Positions 32,689 through 37,158 of a DNA stretch of 37,158 nt are shown one piece after another. The stretch is from Nannocystis exedens. Lineage in GTDB: Bacteria > Myxococcota_A > Polyangia > Polyangiales > Polyangiaceae. Every line of letters starts with the position of its first letter. Position 1 is the stretch's first letter. The notes below the pieces were generated by a model. It did no database searches. It had not been told where the DNA came from and saw only the letters and a program-made list of their open reading frames with translations. The position numbers were made by a program, and so were the translations under genes. The stretch covers positions 1-37,158 of the forward strand of contig CAMAVR010000035.1 in NCBI GenBank assembly GCA_945861885.1. The letters are read 5' to 3'.

Positions 32689-34035
32689 TTATTCCACGTC
32701 GATCTTTGCGCCGAGCGCTCGTAGCGTCCCCACGAATTTGGGGAAACTTGTTGCGATGCACTCGGCGTTGACGATGCGTGTTGGGCCGTCGCCGACGAGT
32801 GCCATCACTGCCGCCGTCATCGCGATTCGGTGATCGCCTTGGCTGTCGATCACTGCAGCTTTGAGCGGCCCGTCGCCCCCTTCGATCGAAAGGCCATCGC
32901 CGTGCTCTTCGCACTTCACGCCGAATGCGCGCAGCACTTTGATCATCGCGGCAATTCGGTCGCTCTCTTTGACGCGAAGCTCTCCTGCCCCCGATATTTT
33001 CGTCACCCCTGACGCTCGTGCCGCGAGCGCGCAAACAATTGGCACTTCGTCGATCGCGCGCGTGACCGTCTCGCCGCCGATCGCCGCCGCGCGCAGCGCT
33101 GTAGCCCACGTAACGAGATCCGCGGTCGGCTCACCCCCCGCATCTTCGCGCGCTTCAATCGAGAGCCCTACGCCCATATCGCGGGCAATTTCGAGCAGTC
33201 CCGTGCGCGTTGGATTGACGCCGACACTTCGCACCGTCACGCGCGACCCTGGCACAATCGCCGCGGCGACCGACAAAAAAGCGGACGCCGAAATGTCGCC
33301 CGGCAGCGCGATATCGAACGCCGCCATCTGCCCATTCCACCCCGCCGGGTCGAGAGTGACGATGCTTCCGAATGTTGTGAGCGGCACCCCAAGCGCGCGC
33401 ATCATCCGCTCCGTGTGATCGCGCGACACCGACGGCTCGTTCACCGTCGTCACGCCGTGTGCATACAGCCCCGATAAAAGAAGCGCGCTTTTCACCTGCG
33501 CGCTCGCGACTGGACTGTCGTATTCGATCTCGCGCAGATACTCCCCTTCTGGGAGCGGACCGATCGTGAGCGGCGCCGTAATCTCGTCGGCCTTCGAACG
33601 ATGCGGTGCGCCACTAATTGCCGCGCCGCGAGCCCGAAGCGGCGCCGCCACGCGCATCATCGGTCGCGATGAGAGCGACGCATCGCCAATGAGCGTAGAA
33701 GTAAAAGGCTGCGCCGCTAGAAGCCCGGCCATGAGCCGCATCGTCGTCCCTGAATTGCCGCAGTCGAGCGGCGCTGTTGGGGCGCAGAGACCAAAAATAC
33801 CGACCCCTTCGACCACCAATTCGGCCTGGGAGACTTCGTCGATCCGGACGCCGAGCGCTCGAAGCGCTTGCAACGTCGCAAGATTGTCCTCGCCGCGCGA
33901 GAAACCGACGATGCGGCTTTTCCCGTGACAAATAGCCGAAAAAAGGAGCGCGCGATGGCCGACGCTTTTGTCAGACGGGACCGGCACGCTCCCCAATAGA
34001 GGCGCAGCGGCCGGATGGACAACTAGATGACGCAT
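32689..34035 (-). CDS. aroA: 3-phosphoshikimate 1-carboxyvinyltransferase (EPSP synthase)
   Basis: The 448-residue protein has VPSDKSVGHRALLFSA (Ser21, Asp22, Lys23 bind substrate), LDCGNSGTTMRLMAGLL, GDASLSSRPMMRV, SAQVKSALLLSGLYA, AIDEVPIVCALAARASG with the catalytic Asp, and LRVKESDRIAAM. It makes EPSP from shikimate 3-phosphate and PEP in the aromatic amino acid pathway, in the cytoplasm. Length and motifs are complete. ATG at 34035 has no strong ribosome site. Divergent from the lipoprotein gene at 34180 with 144 bases between. Confidence 0.96.
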   Translation of the reverse strand: MRHLVVHPAAAPLLGSVPVPSDKSVGHRALLFSAICHGKSRIVGFSRGEDNLATLQALRALGVRIDEVSQAELVVEGVGIFGLCAPTAPLDCGNSGTTMRLMAGLLAAQPFTSTLIGDASLSSRPMMRVAAPLRARGAAISGAPHRSKADEITAPLTIGPLPEGEYLREIEYDSPVASAQVKSALLLSGLYAHGVTTVNEPSVSRDHTERMMRALGVPLTTFGSIVTLDPAGWNGQMAAFDIALPGDISASAFLSVAAAIVPGSRVTVRSVGVNPTRTGLLEIARDMGVGLSIEAREDAGGEPTADLVTWATALRAAAIGGETVTRAIDEVPIVCALAARASGVTKISGAGELRVKESDRIAAMIKVLRAFGVKCEEHGDGLSIEGGDGPLKAAVIDSQGDHRIAMTAAVMALVGDGPTRIVNAECIATSFPKFVGTLRALGAKIDVE

Positions 34036-34166
34036 CTACAGCTCTTAACACGGTATCGCAGGGAACAAAAGCATCCCGCCGTTTGGCCGCTAAAAATATC
34101 GACACATACGGTAGCGCCCCGAAAACCGTCGGTCATAGTCGCCAATATCGCGAGTCCATATTCGGA

Positions 34167-34172
34167 AGAGGA
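34167..34172 (+). promoter_or_regulatory. Ribosome binding site deciding the start at 34180
   Basis: AGAGGA lies 7 bases before the ATG at 34180. It rules against the longer frame from 34027, which would overlap aroA and hide the lipoprotein signal. Confidence 0.75.
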
Positions 34173-34179
34173 ACTTGAA

Positions 34180-35130
34180 ATGAAGTGTTTTAAAGTGAAG
34201 TTTACTGCGCTCAGCGTGGCACTAGCAACTCTTGCAGGGTGCGCCGGAGCGGTCGATACCAGCGAATTTGATACAGACGCCGACCTTCACGATGACGGCG
34301 AAAATCAGCCGGAAAATGGGAGGGCCGGAGAACTCCTCCGGCTTGGAGCGCGAGCCATTCGCACTGCGGCAACGCAAGCGAGGCCAGCCGCGACGCCCGC
34401 GACAGCGCGTCTGATAACGCCTGCAGCAGCGGCCGCGCGCGACTTCGGACAGCCGCGACGATTCTTTGCCACAACCCCAAGAGTGCAAACTCGTTGGGAG
34501 GACTACTTGCCTCACTCGATGGCCCGTGGCTACACGCCGGTTTCTGATATGGAGATCATGGCCGCGCAGTTGGTTGAACTGGCAGAAGGCGGAGTGCTGT
34601 TTGGCGGCTGGCAGCGGGAGCCGTACGCACTGAACAAAGCGGCCCTGCTGGCTACGGAGACATATAAGCTGGCGGAACTAAGGTGGAAAGGGGCGCTTTT
34701 CGTTGACGGCAGCAAAGACCTTTATCCGGCGTTTTGGCGCATTGTCAGCACCGATGAGTCAATCGCAGCCAACGGAGAATGGCTGTCTGACGCGCTCAAA
34801 TCGCTCATGACGTTGCCTCTCGACTCGCCAAGCTGCTATCTCGCGCAAGTTTTGAACACGTCGCACAGCGACGTGAACTGGACCGCGATCCCAGGCGCGC
34901 TCGAAACGTTCAAACAAGCGTACACGAGAACCGGCCGCGCCATTGCGTTTCGGCATCAAGTCGTCAAAGGTCAATGGAAACTTGTCCCGTACGAGCCGCG
35001 TGGCAAGCAGCAAGAGATTCGACGAGATATTGCCAAGCTAATCTCGGACGCGACGCAAACCGGCAAGCTTGATCCAGCGAACGAAGAGGTAAAAGCCGCG
35101 CTGGCCCACGTCGCCGACTCCCTACCCTGA
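34180..35130 (+). CDS. Lipoprotein of unknown function
   Basis: From the ATG at 34180 the protein has 316 residues with a signal KFTALSVALATLAGC. An acidic stretch (DTDADLHDDGENQPENG) and an Ala/Thr-rich region follow. The remaining ~210 residues appear helical and globular (SDMEIMAAQLVELAEGGVLF, WRIVSTDESIAANGEWLSDA) without a family I recognise. It is monocistronic as far as visible and ends before a strong hairpin facing eutC. Confidence 0.78.
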   Translation: MKCFKVKFTALSVALATLAGCAGAVDTSEFDTDADLHDDGENQPENGRAGELLRLGARAIRTAATQARPAATPATARLITPAAAAARDFGQPRRFFATTPRVQTRWEDYLPHSMARGYTPVSDMEIMAAQLVELAEGGVLFGGWQREPYALNKAALLATETYKLAELRWKGALFVDGSKDLYPAFWRIVSTDESIAANGEWLSDALKSLMTLPLDSPSCYLAQVLNTSHSDVNWTAIPGALETFKQAYTRTGRAIAFRHQVVKGQWKLVPYEPRGKQQEIRRDIAKLISDATQTGKLDPANEEVKAALAHVADSLP

Positions 35131-35146
35131 TACGCGTCATGGCGTC

Positions 35147-35174
35147 GCGCGGGCGAGATCATCCCCGCCCGCGC
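35147..35174. terminator. GC-rich hairpin between convergent lipoprotein and eutC genes
   Basis: GCGCGGGCG (35147-35155) and CGCCCGCGC (35166-35174) form a perfect 9-pair stem with a 10-base loop. It fills most of the 48-base gap between the two stops. No T-tract follows, so it may serve as a bidirectional transcript barrier or 3' end protector. Confidence 0.65.
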
Positions 35175-35178
35175 AACG

Positions 35179-35940
35179 TCAAGATCCCAATAGGCCGCGT
35201 GCGTCGCTCTCATCTTTCAACCCGACTCCGCTCAATCCAAGCCGAAGCGCCGCGCTAAGATGCCACGCGAGCTTAAACGCCGCGCGCTCGTAGCTAAGCC
35301 CTTCCGGCCGAATGTTCGAGATACAATTCCGGTCGGCGTCGACGCGTCCGTGCTTCGGACCGAACGTCAAATAGACACCAAGACTGTCGGCCGATGACAA
35401 TCCAGGGCGCTCGCCAAGAATCACAACCGCAATGCGCGCATTGAAAATCTCACCAATTTCATCGCCGAGCGCCACTCTCGTTTCGTGAGCCACTACGACC
35501 GGCGCAACCGACCACCCGTTTTTTGCAATCGACGGTTTGAGCGCTTCGAGGAGCCGAACCGCGTGTGCATCGGTAGCCGCGGCCGAAAGCCCATCGCCAA
35601 CGACAAACACAATATCGACCGGTGGACGATCGAGCTTCATCAGTCGCTCGCGACTTGCATCCGAAAGCTGCCGACCTAAGTCGGGCCTACGAAGATACGT
35701 CGCGCGATCGGCCGCCGCACTTTCAGCCTCAACCGCGGAAAATCCGAGCGCGCCAAGCGCAGTAGAGATCGCCGCCGAATCGATCTTTGCGTGAACCGCG
35801 TCGCGCGCACGCGCATGATCGAGCGCGAATCGCAGCACTTCTGAAGTTGGGAGCGCCGCACCGGCACGCCCTAAAGCGATGCGCGCAGGGGTGAGTTTCG
35901 CCAGGTCGCGCCAGACTTTCGGCGTTGCGCGCTCTTTCAT
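35179..35940 (-). CDS. eutC: Ethanolamine ammonia-lyase small subunit
   Basis: From the ATG at 35940 the protein has 253 residues. Family segments are LTPARIALGRAGAALPTSEV, LRFALDHARARDAVHAKID, DIVFVVGDGLSAAATDAHAV, AVVILGERPGLSSADSLGVY, LTFGPKHGRVDADRNCISNI and RPEGLSYERAAFKLAWHLS. With EutB it forms the adenosylcobalamin-dependent enzyme that splits ethanolamine to acetaldehyde and ammonia. The ATG overlaps the EutB stop as ATGA. The upstream extension of the open frame to 36264 is antisense-like noise within eutB. No microcompartment genes are visible. Confidence 0.94.
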   Translation of the reverse strand: MKERATPKVWRDLAKLTPARIALGRAGAALPTSEVLRFALDHARARDAVHAKIDSAAISTALGALGFSAVEAESAAADRATYLRRPDLGRQLSDASRERLMKLDRPPVDIVFVVGDGLSAAATDAHAVRLLEALKPSIAKNGWSVAPVVVAHETRVALGDEIGEIFNARIAVVILGERPGLSSADSLGVYLTFGPKHGRVDADRNCISNIRPEGLSYERAAFKLAWHLSAALRLGLSGVGLKDESDARGLLGS

Positions 35941-37016
35941 GCCCCGCCCGCCGTCAGAAGCGGATGCTTTGCACTCGGCGCGCGAAGTTGCCCATCCGAC
36001 CCGGCGATGCGCATCTTTTCGAGCCACCTCTCGAACTCTGGGGTACGCCGAAGACCGAACAGCTCTCGCACGTAGAGCGCGTCGTGAAACGACGTCGATT
36101 GGTAATTGAGCATCACGTCGTCGGCGCCAGGCACCCCCATGATGAATGTCACCCCCGCGGCTGCGAGAAGCGTCAACAACACATCCATGTCGTTCTGGTC
36201 GGCCTCGGCGTGGTTCGTGTAACAAATGTCGCAGCCGAGCGGCAGACCGAGCAGCTTTCCGCAAAAATGATCTTCGAGACCTGCGCGCGTGATCTGCTTG
36301 CCGTCGTAGAGATATTCGGGGCCGATAAACCCGACGACCGAGTTTACAAGCAGCGGCGAAAATGCCCGCGCCACACCGTAAGCGCGCGCCTCGAGCGTCT
36401 GCTGATCGACACCATGATGCGCCCCGGCCGAAAGCGCCGCCCCCTGCCCCGTCTCAAAGTACATCACGTTGTCGCCGAGCGTCCCCCGTTTTAGCGAAAG
36501 CGCGGCGTCGCGCCCTTCGCGCAAAATAGAAAGCGAAATGCCAAACGCGGCGTTTGCCGCCTCCGTCCCTGCAATCGACTGAAACACCAGATCGACCGGC
36601 AATTTAGCTTCAATTAGCGCTATCGACGACGTCACGTGGGTTAGCACGCACCCTTGCGTTGGGATGCTGTACCGCTCAATAATTTCACTAACCAACGACA
36701 CGAGTCGACCGATATCGCCAATGTTATCGGACGCCGGATTGATCCCAATCACCGCATCGCCCGAGCCCAAGAGCAGGCCATCAACAATTGACGCCATCAC
36801 CCCTGCCGGGTCGTCGGTCGGATGGTTCGGCTGAAGGCGCGTCGCCATCCGCCCTCGAAGGCCTATCGTGCTCCGAAATCGCGTGACCACCTCGACTTTG
36901 CTTGCCGTGAGAATCAGATCTTGATTCCGCATAATTTTGCTTACCGCGGCGGCCATTTCTGGCAGAAGACCTGGCGCTAATTTGGCAAGAGAATTTGTGT
37001 CAGCATCGGCTAGCAC
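35937..37016 (-). CDS. eutB: Ethanolamine ammonia-lyase large subunit, N-terminally short
   Basis: The readable frame gives 359 residues from a GTG at 37016, against about 453 in the E. coli protein. Active-site features are present: TRLQPNHPTDD (Arg and Gln), GINPASDN, YFETGQGAALSAGA (Glu), FIGPEYLYDGKQITRAGLEDHF, CYTNHAEADQND (Asp) and GADDVMLNYQST. The alignment to E. coli begins around its residue 105-110. A TAA at 37029-37031 stops the frame five codons before the GTG, and none of the three minus-strand frames upstream to the window edge shows the usual N-terminus. It may be a truncated gene, a broken gene or a divergent short form. There is no good ribosome site at the GTG. Confidence 0.85.
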   Translation of the reverse strand: MLADADTNSLAKLAPGLLPEMAAAVSKIMRNQDLILTASKVEVVTRFRSTIGLRGRMATRLQPNHPTDDPAGVMASIVDGLLLGSGDAVIGINPASDNIGDIGRLVSLVSEIIERYSIPTQGCVLTHVTSSIALIEAKLPVDLVFQSIAGTEAANAAFGISLSILREGRDAALSLKRGTLGDNVMYFETGQGAALSAGAHHGVDQQTLEARAYGVARAFSPLLVNSVVGFIGPEYLYDGKQITRAGLEDHFCGKLLGLPLGCDICYTNHAEADQNDMDVLLTLLAAAGVTFIMGVPGADDVMLNYQSTSFHDALYVRELFGLRRTPEFERWLEKMRIAGSDGQLRAPSAKHPLLTAGGA

Positions 37017-37028
37017 TACTTTGGCACT

Positions 37029-37157
37029 TTATTCTGGGGGACCAAGTAGCCGCGCGAGCTCTCGGCAGTCACTGCATAGTTGCGACGTAACAAGTCGGTA
37101 GACAATGTGCCGTCGCATCGACGGGAGCGTTGCTACGCGCGACGAGTTGCTACGCCG
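37029..37157 (-). CDS. Possible 3' end of an upstream gene (partial)
   Basis: Forty-two codons are open from the window edge to the TAA at 37029-37031, in the same frame as eutB. The translation contains RRHIVYRLVTSQLCSDCREL and ends ARLLGPPE. It has a CxxC pair but no recognised family, and does not resemble the EutB N-terminus. It could be the end of a preceding gene or chance. Confidence 0.25.
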   Translation of the reverse strand, partial: RRSNSSRVATLPSMRRHIVYRLVTSQLCSDCRELARLLGPPE

Positions 37158-37158
37158 C

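Noticed and set aside
35941..36264. N-terminal extension of EutC
   Set aside because: It lies within eutB in another frame; the ATGA overlap marks the true start.
1..37158. tRNA, rRNA or riboswitch genes
   Set aside because: No cloverleaf, rRNA-like or known riboswitch sequence was noticed by eye; a covariance-model search would be decisive but was not possible.

Overview
The window is GC-rich Gram-negative chromosomal DNA, most like a Myxococcota or other deltaproteobacterial-type lineage. This is an inference from gene content: many lipoproteins with clear lipoboxes, cysteine-rich 'NCGxCG' modules followed by glycine-rich tails, type IV pilus motors, a TonB/ExbB/ExbD set, a DTW-domain protein with an extra C-terminal domain, and a fused activase with a COG3581-like partner. 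There is no phage, transposase or plasmid gene, no tRNA or rRNA gene and no CRISPR array. The window looks like a core chromosome segment carrying a patch of secreted-protein genes.

Layout. (1) 68-7809, minus strand: a 1202-residue two-domain activase, a 620-residue COG3581-like partner, an HD-domain CCA-adding-type nucleotidyltransferase and a lysophospholipase-like hydrolase, all in one direction with short gaps or a small overlap. (2) 7868-17869, plus strand: DTW protein, dicarboxylate/amino-acid symporter, HAD 5'-nucleotidase, TruD, ExbB, ExbD, TonB-like protein, family 4 uracil-DNA glycosylase with a repeat-derived insert, and a 549-residue lipoprotein. (3) 17851-21467, minus strand: glutamine amidotransferase, PilT, PilB. 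(4) 21581-22786, plus strand: rhodanese-ThiF sulfur-carrier activating enzyme, then a 519-base gene-free stretch (22787-23305) full of inverted repeats. (5) 23306-35130, mixed strands: M15/DUF882-like peptidase, a protein with 21 cysteines in strict period-3 register, an LCAT-like lipase lipoprotein, cmk, two paralogous glycine-rich lipoproteins, two further unknown lipoproteins, and aroA. (6) 35179-37016, minus strand: EutC and EutB, with EutB lacking the usual N-terminal ~100 residues.

How genes work together. ExbB-ExbD-TonB form a compact energy-transduction operon. PilB-PilT drive pilus extension and retraction. aroA and cmk lie on the same strand in the order seen in common aroA-cmk operons, but about 4.8 kb of opposite-strand lipoprotein genes sits between them. 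EutB-EutC overlap by four bases and form one ethanolamine-degrading enzyme. The activase and its partner resemble machinery of 2-hydroxyacyl-CoA dehydratases, but no dehydratase subunit pair is present here.

Three dispersed repeat types are visible: a GTAAACGTGCCCGG-type repeat (35-base inverted arms inside the glycosylase gene, plus a 23-base copy at 22810), a 61-base double-hairpin element in two inverted copies (22866 and 23203), and a short 22-base tandem duplicate near 16053. Strong hairpins without clear T-tracts lie between or at the ends of three convergent gene pairs. No promoter could be called with confidence. Translation starts were corrected by hand in several genes where the longest reading frame begins at an unlikely TTG or GTG.
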